From positions 1 through 47,944 of the forward strand of contig VBWB01000017.1 of assembly GCA_006218045.1 (NCBI GenBank): a DNA stretch of 47,944 bases, given 5' to 3'. A program made the position numbers and the translations under genes. This document shows positions 1 through 7,784 of this stretch, piece by piece (positions within the stretch are counted from its first letter, which is position 1; each line of letters opens with the position of its first letter). Origin of the DNA: Stygiobacter sp. GTDB taxonomy: Bacteria; Pseudomonadota; Alphaproteobacteria; Rhodospirillales; Magnetospirillaceae. The notes under the pieces are model-generated. The model did not search any database. It was not told where the DNA came from and saw only the letters and a list, made by a program, of their open reading frames with translations.

Positions 1-330
1 CGGCCTCCAATTTGATGGAACCACCTTAACTCGGTGTCCACCGAACCGGCAGCAGGCCAGACCTCCTGGGCTTGAGCATGGTGATATCATTCTCCATGAA
101 CCTTCCAGATTCTGACGGGTGTTCTCTCTGTTTTGGCTCATCGATGCTTCAAGTCGGCTATGTCAGGATGTGAGTGAGCCTGTCTGAGGCGCTTCCCATC
201 GTCTCAATGAGCCAGGGTCGTGTGGGGCCGGTCGCCAAGTTCAGTTGGGCGTCTCAATAGACTGCGATTTGGCATTTGATACAAAACGGCCTTAGCCTCT
301 TAGGTGTCATTGGGACATCAGGGGGCTGCC
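1..330. other. gene-free left edge
   Basis: No convincing coding frame is seen before the recombinase start at 331. The first 60 bases contain CGGTGTCCACCG, a short dyad resembling the ends of some IS3-type elements, but no transposase frame accompanies it, so this is only a resemblance. At 305-317 there is TGTC-N5-GACA immediately upstream of the recombinase start. It could be a binding half-site pair for that recombinase (inference). Confidence 0.3.
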
Positions 331-888
331 ATGCTGATCGGTTACGCGCGAACTTCCACGCTTGATCAAAAAGCCAGCATCGATGCGCAGGTGCGCGACC
401 TCACCGCAGCCGGGTGCGAAAAGGTCTTCAGCGAGCAGGTTTCGTCCGTGGACATTGCCGCCCGCGAGCAGCTTGCCCTGGCGCTCGATTTTGTCCGCGA
501 AGGCGACATTTTGGTGGTCACCAAATTGGATCGGCTCGCAAGGTCGGTCGCGCACCTGCTTTCCATCGCGGATACGTTGAACAAGAAGGGCGTCGCCCTG
601 CGCATTCTCGGGATGGGCATCGACACCGCCACCCCGACTGGCAAGCTGATGCTGACCGTACTGGGGGGCATCGCAGAATTTGAACGGGAAATCATGCTCG
701 AAAGACAACGAGAGGGCGTGGCCCGCGCCAAAGCCGAAGGGAAATACAAAGGTCGCAAGCCGACCGCCATGGCACAGGCGGACGAGGTGCGTCGGCTGAA
801 GACTGAGGGCATCGGTGCCACCGAGATCGCTGCTCGGCTTGGGATCGGTCGCGCTTCCGTTTATCGTGCGCTGAACCAAGCGGCATAG
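331..888 (+). CDS. small serine recombinase (resolvase/invertase family)
   Basis: Site-specific DNA recombinase of the Tn3 resolvase/Gin invertase type, 185 aa, the usual length for the small class. The catalytic domain opens with MLIGYARTST, where the serine of YARTS is the expected nucleophile. TKLDRLARS and the FEREIMLERQREG helix are the conserved arginine-rich segments. A C-terminal helix-turn-helix follows (about residues 150-185, ending IGRASVYRAL). The ATG at 331 is chosen over a GTG at 304 because CAGGGGG lies just upstream and family similarity begins there. It probably resolves or inverts DNA of the island. No complete res site was identified. A second, dead recombinase of this family lies at 1755-1952. 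Confidence 0.9.
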   Translation: MLIGYARTSTLDQKASIDAQVRDLTAAGCEKVFSEQVSSVDIAAREQLALALDFVREGDILVVTKLDRLARSVAHLLSIADTLNKKGVALRILGMGIDTATPTGKLMLTVLGGIAEFEREIMLERQREGVARAKAEGKYKGRKPTAMAQADEVRRLKTEGIGATEIAARLGIGRASVYRALNQAA

Positions 889-935
889 CTCAGTCTGAGA
901 ATGTCCTTTCATCGTACCTTGGTAATGCGCGAAGG

Positions 936-1658
936 ATGAACTGCCCCATGCCGACCGACCTTGAGAAGCTCAAGAGCCGCCTGCAAGCCCTTCGCGCAAA
1001 GACCGTCAGCAATGGATGCACCGAGGAAGAGGCGTTGGCTGCGGCTGCCAAGGTGGCTGAACTGCTGGATCGCCATGATCTGTCCCTCAGCGATTTGGAA
1101 ATTCGCGAGGAGCAATGCGAACAATCCGCCATCTCGACCAACAGGAAGCAACGGCAGCCCATCTCAGCCTGCGTTCCCGCCATTGCCGAGTATTGTGATT
1201 GCAAGGTTTGGCGGGAGAAGGATGCGGATGGACGAATTCGATACGTGTTCTTCGGGCTTCGCCCCAGCATCGAGATGGCGCACTACGTCTACGACGTGAT
1301 CGCGGTCACCATGCAGAATGCCTGGGAACAATATGCCCGGAACCAGCGGTTCATCCGATATGGGCATGACGAAAAGGGATCGTTTTTGTTCGGCATGGCC
1401 GTTTCCATCGCGGACAAACTGATTTCGATGAAATCCGAGCGTGACGAAGCCATTAGGATCAGCAGCGGACGTGATCTCGTGGTTATCCGGCATGCCGTGG
1501 TTGATTCTGAATTCGCCAAGCTGGACCTGAATCTTCGTCGTGGGCGGGCATCAGGGAAGAAGGTGGCGGCTGGGGCGTTCGAAGCCGGTCAAGCCGCAGG
1601 ACAGAACACCACCATTCATCCTGGCGTTGGCGCTCAGGGTTCTGGAAAAGCGCGGTAG
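936..1658 (+). CDS. DUF2786 domain protein
   Basis: 240 aa. The N-terminal 45 residues (LEKLKSRLQALRAKTVSNG to LLDRHDLS) match the pattern of DUF2786: a helical segment with a TEEEALAAAAKVAELL core. The rest (about 75-210) is the conserved domain that usually follows DUF2786 in phage and mobile-element proteins, with IEMAHYVYDVI and a second helix region. The molecular function is unknown. The family is common in prophages and integrative elements. The gene follows the recombinase by 47 bases on the same strand, so co-transcription is possible. The last 25 residues are Gly/Ala/Gln-rich and likely disordered. Confidence 0.75.
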   Translation: MNCPMPTDLEKLKSRLQALRAKTVSNGCTEEEALAAAAKVAELLDRHDLSLSDLEIREEQCEQSAISTNRKQRQPISACVPAIAEYCDCKVWREKDADGRIRYVFFGLRPSIEMAHYVYDVIAVTMQNAWEQYARNQRFIRYGHDEKGSFLFGMAVSIADKLISMKSERDEAIRISSGRDLVVIRHAVVDSEFAKLDLNLRRGRASGKKVAAGAFEAGQAAGQNTTIHPGVGAQGSGKAR

Positions 1659-2136
1659 GCAGTTCCCGGCAGGATTTGGGATGGGGGAATTCGCCATCTC
1701 CCGTATTCCAACCGTCCAACGACGTTCCGCCGGTGTTTCGAGATGCACCCTTGCACATGTGACCCGCCCTTAATCTTCAGCACCCGGATGATGTCCTGAA
1801 GGTCACCGTGGATCGCGCTCGCGACGACCATCGCGGCTGGTGCCGCTGACCTTCTCGGCGCGGACGATTTGGCACCCCGCTGCCTTGAGGGCATCGATCT
1901 GGATGTCGAGGCTTTGGTCGGCGGATGAACAGCGGGCGTAACCGTAGAGCATGGTGTCCCCTTCGGGTCTAAGACCCAAAGAGTTGGCCGTAACATAAGC
2001 CTGAATGCAACCCTAATGGAGCAATAAATGCGGAGTGTGGCCGTGTTGCGACAGGGTGTACCCAAATGTTTCTGTCGAGCAGATGGAAAATTGAACTACC
2101 TGAAACCAGCACGGGATAATCGGTCAAAGAAAGGCA
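1659..2136. other. 478-base stretch with only a recombinase remnant
   Basis: No intact gene is supported here. It holds the decayed recombinase fragment on the minus strand (1755-1952) and an AT-richer leader before the small plus-strand gene at 2137. Confidence 0.4.
1755..1952 (-). pseudogene. serine recombinase N-terminal fragment
   Basis: Read on the minus strand from ATG at 1952, the frame gives MLYGYARCSSADQSLDIQID and continues to about residue 49, with the YARCS active-site motif, before a stop at 1803-1805. In the next frame GDLQDIIRVLKIKGG follows, which corresponds to the part of resolvases after the DRLAR motif. The segment in between (the LVVTRIDRLAR region) is missing. The gene has therefore lost an internal piece and its reading frame, plus the whole C-terminal half. 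It is a relic of an earlier Tn3-type element and is not a paralogous duplicate of the gene at 331, since the residues differ. Confidence 0.7.
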
Positions 2137-2376
2137 ATGATTCGCATGACCGACAAACGATCACTCAAAACGGGACATTTACAGGGGCTTCGGCAGCGGA
2201 TTGCTCACCGGCTTTCTCATCGGCTTGAGCATCTGTCACTCCAGGAAATTTCATTCTTGTGGTCGATGTACGAGTGGCTGCGCACCAACACCTGGGTGAC
2301 ATCCAAGCAGGGTCACTGGCTCTTGGACATTCTCGAACGAACGGAGGGCAAGCGGCTGAAGCAAATTGCTAAATAA
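2137..2376 (+). CDS. small hypothetical protein
   Basis: 79 aa, basic, rich in Arg/Lys/Leu (for example RLSHRLEHLSLQEISFLW). AAAGG lies 5 bases before the ATG at 2137. A second in-frame ATG (MTDKRSLK) lies nine bases later and could be the true start. No family recognised. The repeated hydrophobic heptads suggest a helical, perhaps DNA- or protein-binding, product (inference). It sits alone between recombinase debris and the long inverted repeat at 2651. Confidence 0.5.
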   Translation: MIRMTDKRSLKTGHLQGLRQRIAHRLSHRLEHLSLQEISFLWSMYEWLRTNTWVTSKQGHWLLDILERTEGKRLKQIAK

Positions 2377-2650
2377 GATTGATGCGGCGGCAGCGCCGCG
2401 TCACCAACATCGGGTCATCGAATGACAAACGGGGATTGGCGGGACAAACGACCGCACCCATGAGGCTTGGACCCGAAAGCCGCACTCGGATGCGCGAGGT
2501 GTTCGTCGTTACAACGGGGTTCGACCGAACGGCATTCGAAAAACAAAAAGATGGTGCGCTGGGAAACAGGTCCAACACCACCAACCACGATGTGACCGTA
2601 CACGCATTCTGGTTGATCCGACGATGGCGCGAGCCGGGGGTTAGCTGTTC

Positions 2651-2717
2651 GGTCCCGGAGTGTGATGGTGCATCATTAACCCGTCAGGGGGAGGATGCAC
2701 CATCACACTCCGGGACC
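2651..2717. repeat. 23-bp perfect inverted repeat, 21-base spacer
   Basis: Arms at 2651-2673 and 2695-2717 are exact reverse complements (outer bases GGTCCCGGAGTG, inner GGTGCAT). The spacer at 2674-2694 contains CCCGTCAGGGGGAGG. There is no T-run on either side, so it is not a standard intrinsic terminator. Possible roles are a replication or relaxase site, a small MITE, or a structured RNA leader for the gene at 2810. Confidence 0.85.
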
Positions 2718-2754
2718 AAACACGTAGCGAGCGGAGGAACAAGTGAGGGTCGTT

Positions 2755-2778
2755 CAGGCACCGCGTAGCGTGTGCCTG
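2755..2778. repeat. 7-bp hairpin upstream of 2810 gene
   Basis: CAGGCAC at 2755-2761 pairs with GTGCCTG at 2772-2778 around a 10-base loop. It lies about 32 bases before the start codon at 2810 and could affect the leader of that mRNA (inference). Confidence 0.5.
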
Positions 2779-2809
2779 TTTCGGTGATGAAAAGGTCAGG
2801 AGCAGATCG

Positions 2810-3361
2810 ATGGCGAAGACCACGATCAAGACCAAGGCGGTGACCGCGACCAAACCGGCGGATTCCACCACCACGGCGAAGATCAAGACCGAGCCGAAGC
2901 CCAAGGCGGGACGCCGAGAGCAGATAAAACACCAGAGCTACTTCGCCCATGTGACCGACTGGCGGGTGAGCTACGGGCTGATGAAGGGCGGTGATGCGCT
3001 TCACCACGCTGGTCCCTATTGGGAGCATGTCAAGCTGGTCGTGATCGCGGAATACTTCTTCCCCGAGAAGTTCGCCGGTCAGGTCGCGGAGATCAGCTTT
3101 CATGGCGAGCGCAAAGCCGATGTCGAACTGGATCATCCGACACCCGAGCAGTTCCAGCCCAACCGGGTCGGCACCATCGAGGTCAGGAAGGACCGGGTGA
3201 CCTACTACGGGACGTTGCCCCTGTCATCGCTATGGGGGCTGCTCCCCGCGTTCGCCGCTGGCAAGATCAAGGCGATGCGGTTCCACGGAGTCAAGCGGGG
3301 TGAAGCCGCGATCTGGTCCATGGGCTTCGACCACCAGATCGATCCCGACGAGATCGGGTGA
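2810..3361 (+). CDS. hypothetical protein with basic Thr/Lys-rich N-terminus
   Basis: 183 aa. Residues 1-38 are a low-complexity Lys/Thr/Ala tail (TTIKTKAVTATKPAD). From about residue 40 the chain is a compact domain rich in aromatic residues (YFAHVTDWRVSYGLMKGG, GPYWEHVKLVVIAEYFFPEK) that alternates short strands, consistent with a beta-rich fold. AGGAGC 5 bases upstream supports the ATG at 2810. I do not recognise a family. Tails of this kind often bind nucleic acid (inference). It stands alone downstream of two inverted repeats. Confidence 0.65.
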   Translation: MAKTTIKTKAVTATKPADSTTTAKIKTEPKPKAGRREQIKHQSYFAHVTDWRVSYGLMKGGDALHHAGPYWEHVKLVVIAEYFFPEKFAGQVAEISFHGERKADVELDHPTPEQFQPNRVGTIEVRKDRVTYYGTLPLSSLWGLLPAFAAGKIKAMRFHGVKRGEAAIWSMGFDHQIDPDEIG

Positions 3362-3441
3362 CATCTTGATGTACTTTTTTGTTGTCACAAATGCGTAAAT
3401 GGTGAATTGTGATATCAACACCGTTGACGCAGGAGGTTGAT

Positions 3442-3987
3442 TTGACTGTTTACCAAACCATCGAAGAGTTTCTTGAGGCAGCCCATTCGATTGTCCCTTT
3501 CAGCATGGCAGCGACGTACCTGAATCTCTCTATCCACAGCATCCAGCCCATGGTCAGCCGAGGAGAACTGGCTATGGTTCGGGTCGAGGAGGATGGTGAA
3601 GTTTGGAAAGGCATCACCATCGGCTCCCTGTTGGGCGCAAAGAAAAAGAGAGAGGTGTCGCCCGATGAGATCGCCAAGGTAGATGTCATTCTCAGGGAAC
3701 AGGGTGGGGAGCTTATCAACTACGGGGACCTGATGGATCGGATTGGTTTGAGCTACCGCAACCCCCACCATCGGAGCCGGATCGGTGCGATCCTTGGAGC
3801 AGTATCTCGCCTGAGCTACGGCAAGGAAGGCTACATGCTCTCTGTTCTGGCTGTGCAGAAAGGCACGCAACGCCCGAACGCCGCATTCTATGATCTCGCC
3901 CGCGAAATCCTCGATGAAGCTGACGACATGGAGGATGAGGATATTTTTCGGCAGCAGCGCAAGCTCTTGCGCAAGGCGCTGAAGTAG
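3442..3987 (+). CDS. hypothetical protein, HTH-like N-terminus
   Basis: 181 aa if started at the TTG at 3442, which has a perfect AGGAGG (3431-3436) five bases upstream. A GTG at 3409 would give 192 aa but has no such site, and the AGGAGG would then lie inside the gene. Residues near 20-60 (VPFSMAATYLNLSIHSIQPM then VSRGELAMVRV) resemble a helix-turn-helix followed by a strand, as in excisionase/MerR-like binding domains. The second half has INYGDLMDRIGLSYRN and ends with an acidic then basic tail. Function unknown. A DNA-binding regulator is a guess from the N-terminus. Confidence 0.6.
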   Translation: MTVYQTIEEFLEAAHSIVPFSMAATYLNLSIHSIQPMVSRGELAMVRVEEDGEVWKGITIGSLLGAKKKREVSPDEIAKVDVILREQGGELINYGDLMDRIGLSYRNPHHRSRIGAILGAVSRLSYGKEGYMLSVLAVQKGTQRPNAAFYDLAREILDEADDMEDEDIFRQQRKLLRKALK

Positions 3988-4201
3988 GCGTTAGCCATGG
4001 CGGGTCAGTTTGTCCACATGACCGGCACCATCCTGCACCACGGATCATCCAGCATCCGCTGGATCATTTTCGACCGTCAGTTCGAGGAGGAGCGAGTCCG
4101 GATAACGGAGCATCAAGAACTCATATGCACTCGTTCTTACGTTTTTCCGCTTGCATCGCCGCCAGAAGCCGCTGTAGGGTGATTTCAAGGAAGAACGAGT
4201 A

Positions 4202-4672
4202 GTGACGAGCATGAAATCGAACGTATCCGTTCCCGTCCCAACCAGCCAGTTCATTCGACTCGCCAACTTCCTGCGCGAGCAGGGCAGCGACCGTGACCCC
4301 GTGGATGCGGTCAGCGACGCCATCGAATATTGGATGGAAAACGCCAGTTGGAAGCCGGAAGACCTGCTGCCGGAAACGATGAATCGCGGCTACACGTGGA
4401 AGCACAAGGACAGCTACCTGTTCCTGCCCCACGGCACCGACATCCGCATGCGCTACAAGGACCGCACCTACTACGCCAAGGTCGAGGGCGACGAGATCAT
4501 CTATGAGGGCAAGCCCTATTCCCCTGCCAGCTTGGCGAACACCATCGCAAACAGCAGCCGCAATGCGTGGCGCGATCTCTGGATTAAGAAGCCCGGACAG
4601 AACCAGTGGGCGCTCGCAGATAATTGCCGTGGAATGACGGTGAAGATCGACGGGACGGACATCGAGCTATGA
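4202..4672 (+). CDS. RAMA-domain protein, possible antitoxin-like partner
   Basis: 156 aa. The first 45 residues (SNVSVPVPTSQFIRLANFLR to ..SDAIEYWM) resemble a ribbon-helix-helix DNA-binding domain. Residues about 75-140 (GTDIRMRYKDRTYYAKVEGD..YEGKPYSPASLA..NAWRDLWIK) match the RAMA/DUF2924-like domain found attached to restriction and methylation enzymes. The GTG at 4202 or the ATG at 4211 (MKSNVSV) could start it; AAGGAAG lies upstream. The last codons overlap the next gene as ATGA, so the two are translationally coupled. Taken together it looks like the regulator/antitoxin of a pair whose partner is the DUF4258 frame, but that role is inferred from context. Confidence 0.65.
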   Translation: MTSMKSNVSVPVPTSQFIRLANFLREQGSDRDPVDAVSDAIEYWMENASWKPEDLLPETMNRGYTWKHKDSYLFLPHGTDIRMRYKDRTYYAKVEGDEIIYEGKPYSPASLANTIANSSRNAWRDLWIKKPGQNQWALADNCRGMTVKIDGTDIEL

Positions 4673-5397
4673 CCGCCTTTACCAAGCACGCCCGCGTTCG
4701 CATCCGCCAGCGCGGGCTTCGGGAAAGGGATGTCGAGTTCATCCTGAACCATGGCACCGACACCGGCGATGGCGCGATCCTTGCCGACAAGGACGCCCGG
4801 CGGATCATCGCGGAAGCCAAGAAGCAGATTGAGATGGCGGAGCGGCTACGGAACAAGCGCGTGGTGGCGGACGGCGACGCGATCATCACGGTGTTCCACG
4901 CCGACCGTCATAAGGCGCACGAGGTTCTGCACGCCTGCCCCCCCCTGTTCTGCCAAAACCAAGTGGTTTCCGGTGACGTGGTTTCGGACAGTTACAAGTG
5001 GCGGATTTCCTGCCTTTCATGGGGCGCGGAGATGGCTTGTGAACGGCCGGCACGGGTGTCTGATAAAATGACATTCTGGGTGCCGCCCTTGCCCAACCTC
5101 GCGCCAACCACTACATTGTATTCGGTTGTGTTCAAGAGGACGCCCGCCATGCAGAAAGATGTGACCATCACCGCCCGCATCGAGTCCGAACTGTCCGACC
5201 GGTTGAACCGTCTGTCGGCGCTTCAGGGGCGGAGCAAGTCGTGGGTGGTGGGCAAGGCGTTGAAAGCCTATCTCGATGCCGAACTCGCCTTTGTCGAGGC
5301 GGTCGAGGACGGGCTTGCCGATCTGCACCAGGGTCGTACCGTTCCGCATGACGAGGTGGTTGCCCGCTTCCGCTCCCGCTTTGGGGCCGGTGAGTGA
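4669..5397 (+). CDS. DUF4258-domain frame running into the downstream antitoxin
   Basis: Starts at an ATG overlapping the stop of the RAMA gene. Residues 1-90 (KHARVRIRQRGLRERDVEFI ... VVADGDAIITVFHADR) fit DUF4258, a small family often found as the toxin-like half of two-gene pairs. After about residue 90 the family similarity ends. The frame then runs without a stop through about 60 residues of unrelated sequence (LPNLAPTTTLYSVVF) into the RHH antitoxin that has its own start at 5149. A normal DUF4258 protein is about 100 aa, so this gene has probably lost its own stop, perhaps by the rearrangement that left the TGTC motif at 5057-5073. Whether a 242-aa fusion is made is unknown. Confidence 0.5.
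   Translation: MTAFTKHARVRIRQRGLRERDVEFILNHGTDTGDGAILADKDARRIIAEAKKQIEMAERLRNKRVVADGDAIITVFHADRHKAHEVLHACPPLFCQNQVVSGDVVSDSYKWRISCLSWGAEMACERPARVSDKMTFWVPPLPNLAPTTTLYSVVFKRTPAMQKDVTITARIESELSDRLNRLSALQGRSKSWVVGKALKAYLDAELAFVEAVEDGLADLHQGRTVPHDEVVARFRSRFGAGE
5057..5073. repeat. 17-bp dyad motif, copy 1 (inverted)
   Basis: TGTCTGATAAAATGACA. Its reverse complement TGTCATTTTATCAGACA differs by one base from the copy at 9454-9470. It lies between the DUF4258 domain and the antitoxin start, where protein similarity breaks. It could be a remnant insertion-sequence end or a binding site. Confidence 0.6.
5149..5397 (+). CDS. RHH (CopG-type) antitoxin
   Basis: 82 aa. MQKDVTITARIESELSDRLN then RLSALQGRSKSWVVGKALK is a typical ribbon-helix-helix: a strand with alternating residues, then two helices. 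The C-terminal part (VEAVEDGLADLHQGRTVPHD) is the usual toxin-binding tail of ParD-like antitoxins, including the common GR.VPHDEV ending. AGAGGA lies 8 bases before the ATG. It overlaps the toxin start by four bases (GTGA), the standard layout for co-translated toxin-antitoxin pairs. It should neutralise the toxin and repress its own promoter (family knowledge). The same frame extends upstream into the DUF4258 region without a stop. Confidence 0.85.
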   Translation: MQKDVTITARIESELSDRLNRLSALQGRSKSWVVGKALKAYLDAELAFVEAVEDGLADLHQGRTVPHDEVVARFRSRFGAGE

Positions 5398-5681
5398 TCG
5401 TCCGCTGGACCCAAAGGGCGGAAGCCGATCTCTTCGATCAATGCGACCACATCGCCAAGGACGATCCCACCCTGGCTGCCCGCATCGGCGTCGAGATTTT
5501 CGCGACGGTCGAAGGGTTGGGCGAATTCCCCTTTCGCGGTCGTGCGGGTCGCGTCGATGGCACCCGTGAACTGGTGCTGGCGGGATTGCCCTGGATCGCC
5601 GTCTATGCCGTCACCGACACCATGGTGGTCGTGCTGCGCCTGCTCCATGGCGCGCAAGCCTATCCGTCTGAAGAACCGTGA
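5394..5681 (+). CDS. ParE/RelE-superfamily toxin
   Basis: 95 aa, GTG start overlapping the antitoxin stop. MIVRWTQRAEADLFDQCDHI then AARIGVEIFATVEGLGEFPF and GTRELVLAGLPWIAVYAV are the landmark segments of the ParE/RelE fold, ending with a beta strand VVVLRLLHGAQAYP. The G.R..G.RELV.. pattern and the final LRLLHGAQ match ParE-like members more than RelE ribonucleases. ParE-type proteins poison gyrase while RelE-type proteins cut mRNA, and the exact target cannot be told from sequence alone. With the RHH gene it forms a complete stability module of the island. Confidence 0.85.
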   Translation: MIVRWTQRAEADLFDQCDHIAKDDPTLAARIGVEIFATVEGLGEFPFRGRAGRVDGTRELVLAGLPWIAVYAVTDTMVVVLRLLHGAQAYPSEEP

Positions 5682-6082
5682 CAGCCTGACAGTATAATCC
5701 ATCAATTCAGTTGATGAATTATGTGTATGCGCGCCTCTAGTACGCCGCGCCCATGCAGGTCTAAGGTGTATTTTATGTAATCAGTATTTTTATGTTGCCA
5801 TTATCGACCGGAACGGGCATTTGGTTACCAGTGGTCGGGCAAACAGCACACTGCTGAATTGCTCAAGACACCGCACACCTTCACCGAATCGGCGGCAATA
5901 TGACCGCCACCTCCCGAATGGTGCGTGAACTCAGTGTTTTTTTGGTTGTCGCGTCAGCGGCAGCCAGCGGGTTCATGCGACCGGTTGGGATCGTTCTGTC
6001 TTTCTGACACACGCTCACCTGGGTCGCCGACGAAAAAACGTCGGGGAGGTTCCCGACGTGTGTTCAAAGAAAGAGGACGAAC
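5682..6082. other. 401-base non-coding stretch
   Basis: No gene seen. The part around 5690-5800 is AT-rich (for example TATTTTATGTAATCAG), unlike its neighbours. A hairpin with an A-run lies at 6033-6059. Confidence 0.4.
6033..6059 (-). terminator. candidate intrinsic terminator (minus strand)
   Basis: ACGTCGGG (6038-6045) pairs with CCCGACGT (6052-6059) around a six-base loop. On the minus strand the stem is followed by a run of six T (6033-6038). It could end transcripts coming from the minus-strand gene 6657-7784, which would then run antisense through 6083-6523. Alternatively it is a leader hairpin 23 bases before the ATG at 6083. Confidence 0.5.
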
Positions 6083-6523
6083 ATGGCTATCCTTACTGAC
6101 CTTATCAACAAGCTCAACGGGGAGGAATTCTCCCTTTTGCTCAATGCCGTCACCAGCGCCGTAATCAGCGATGGCTATCCTGAAAATCGCGCCGAACTCA
6201 TAGATGCGATCCGAACTGAAGCAAAGCAGCGGGGCGACACTCACCTGCCTGCCGTTCTCATCTTTGCGGAAACTCTGCACGACGATGACGCAGCCGAACT
6301 CGCCATCTTTTGCGATGGCTTTGTCGAAGGACAGGATTCGGGCGGACGAGAATGCCTCCTCGACTATTGGGAGACGTTGCGCTCCACCTTTGTGGAGGCC
6401 ACAAACACCACGGACGCGAAAAGCCAAACCGAAGAATTGCGGCATTCCCTGGCTGATTTGGTCAGTGACTACCTGAAAGCATCCACGATGACCGACTTCA
6501 ATTACCCCGTCGCGGTCGATTAA
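6083..6523 (+). CDS. hypothetical protein, acidic helical
   Basis: 146 aa, acidic, predicted mostly helical from its composition (NRAELIDAIRTEAKQRGD, LIFAETLHDDDAAELAIF). AGAGGAC seven bases before the ATG supports the start. No signal peptide or membrane segment. I do not recognise the family. It is flanked by a long gap upstream and a convergent gene downstream. Confidence 0.6.
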   Translation: MAILTDLINKLNGEEFSLLLNAVTSAVISDGYPENRAELIDAIRTEAKQRGDTHLPAVLIFAETLHDDDAAELAIFCDGFVEGQDSGGRECLLDYWETLRSTFVEATNTTDAKSQTEELRHSLADLVSDYLKASTMTDFNYPVAVD

Positions 6524-6656
6524 GTTTCGACCGCGCTGGCTGGAAACTTCAAGCTAGTGGAGGAAATGCTCGACTTGTGTCATCGAGCGGTCGCTATCAA
6601 GGCATAAGGTCGTGGGGCGGGTTGGGGAAGCAGAAAGCGCCCCCAGCCCATCGCCT

Positions 6657-7784
6657 TCACAGAACCGTTTTCGCCTTCACCCCGGCGCGGTATATGGCTT
6701 CCACAAGCTGATCGCGGTCACCATGCCGAACGATGTCGGCGCGGGTGCCGCCGATGGTTTTCTCGACCGCAGCCCAGACCGCATCGGTCATCCTGATCGA
6801 GACGCCCGTGGTCATGGCGAAATCGGCGGGCTTGATCACCCGCATCGCCAGTGTGATGCCCTTCGGCGCCGACAGTTCCAGCCCAGCATCCATCAGCCAC
6901 ATTTCGGCGTCATCACGAAGGTCACGCAGGCGAACACCGGCGACGAGGTGCAGGTCGATCACCTCGAACAGCGAGAATGTCGCCGTCGCCATTGCCTTCA
7001 GCATGGTCGCCCGCTGCCCCTTGGGTGCAGGTCGGGCAGTAAGCAATTGCTCGGGGAGCTTGCCGCCATAGATGGCGAGGTCGAGGGCGGGCGCCAGCTT
7101 TTCCAGCGCCACCCCCAGTGCCGCTGCCGGCGTCTTGGCGATGCCGAGCCTGACCGCCAGTTTGATGGCGGTGCCGTCGATCATAACATCGGCGGCAAGT
7201 GCGGTCTGGATATCGGTGTTGTGGCGTCGCCATCGCTGATACTCCGCGAGAACTGCATCGCGTTCGCCCGCCACCTTGCGGCTGTCCGCGTCGGACGGCA
7301 CGAAGGGGATCAGCCCAAGGCGGTATGCCTGTTGCTGCATGTCGGGCGGCAACTGGCGGGCATCGACAATCATGCCGCCGACATCGAGGAACCATGCACG
7401 GGGATCGTCGGCCAGCACGTCGGGGTGAAGCCACTTGGTATCCAGCGGGCGAATCTTCAGCGCGGCGACGACTTCGCCGCCCTTGGCAAGGCCGGTGCTG
7501 CGACCGATACCAATCAGGTCGCACATTTCGCCCAGCGACGAGAACACCCCTCCATCACCACCCAGATGATTGACCTTGGCGAGCGCATAGAGGATGCCGC
7601 CCGCCCACGATTTCGCATTGCCCTTCACCAGCGGGCTGGGGGATTTCCGTGCCAGGATCGCCGCCGCCTTGCGGGCGAGTTCGCCGTAATGGTCGTCCAG
7701 ATGAGCGCGGCAGAATTCGTCGGTGATGGTGGTCACCGCATTGAAGATCGGCTCCATCGCCTTGGGAACACGGTAGCGGGTCAT
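6657..7784 (-). CDS. DUF6398-like hypothetical protein
   Basis: 375 aa from the ATG at 7784 (MTRYRVPKAMEPIFNAV). The open frame continues further upstream, but that part is a shadow of the opposite-strand gene at 7861. Residues about 8-110 (KAMEPIFNAVTTITDEFCR ... CDLIGIGRS) match DUF6398, an uncharacterised helical domain whose SWAGGILYALAKVNHL segment resembles winged-helix-associated proteins. The rest includes an Ala/Leu-rich helical part (TPAAALGVALEKLAPALDLA) and ends VEAIYRAGVKAKTVL. The start codon has only a weak ribosome site. Function unknown. It is divergent from the gene at 7861, with 76 bases for shared promoters. Confidence 0.6.
   Translation of the reverse strand: MTRYRVPKAMEPIFNAVTTITDEFCRAHLDDHYGELARKAAAILARKSPSPLVKGNAKSWAGGILYALAKVNHLGGDGGVFSSLGEMCDLIGIGRSTGLAKGGEVVAALKIRPLDTKWLHPDVLADDPRAWFLDVGGMIVDARQLPPDMQQQAYRLGLIPFVPSDADSRKVAGERDAVLAEYQRWRRHNTDIQTALAADVMIDGTAIKLAVRLGIAKTPAAALGVALEKLAPALDLAIYGGKLPEQLLTARPAPKGQRATMLKAMATATFSLFEVIDLHLVAGVRLRDLRDDAEMWLMDAGLELSAPKGITLAMRVIKPADFAMTTGVSIRMTDAVWAAVEKTIGGTRADIVRHGDRDQLVEAIYRAGVKAKTVL

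Larger units (their letters stand above)
2377..2809. other. 433-base non-coding stretch with inverted repeats
   Basis: No gene supported. The frames across this stretch have no ribosome-binding site and a low-complexity, shadow-like composition. The notable content is the 23-bp perfect inverted repeat (2651-2717) and a smaller hairpin (2755-2778), both just upstream of the gene at 2810. Confidence 0.5.

Noticed and set aside
1-60. End of an IS3-type element
   Set aside because: A short dyad resembles such ends, but no transposase, partner repeat or target duplication is visible.
2379-2768. Possible 129-aa gene
   Set aside because: No ribosome site, Arg/Gly/Ser-rich shadow composition, and it would run through the 23-bp inverted repeat.
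2651-2778. Retron or CRISPR element
   Set aside because: No reverse transcriptase gene is nearby, and there are no regularly spaced direct repeats here or anywhere seen in the window.
3997-4182. Possible 61-aa gene before the RAMA gene
   Set aside because: No ribosome site before its ATG, which follows the upstream stop after a few bases, and an irregular composition. Left open as leader sequence.
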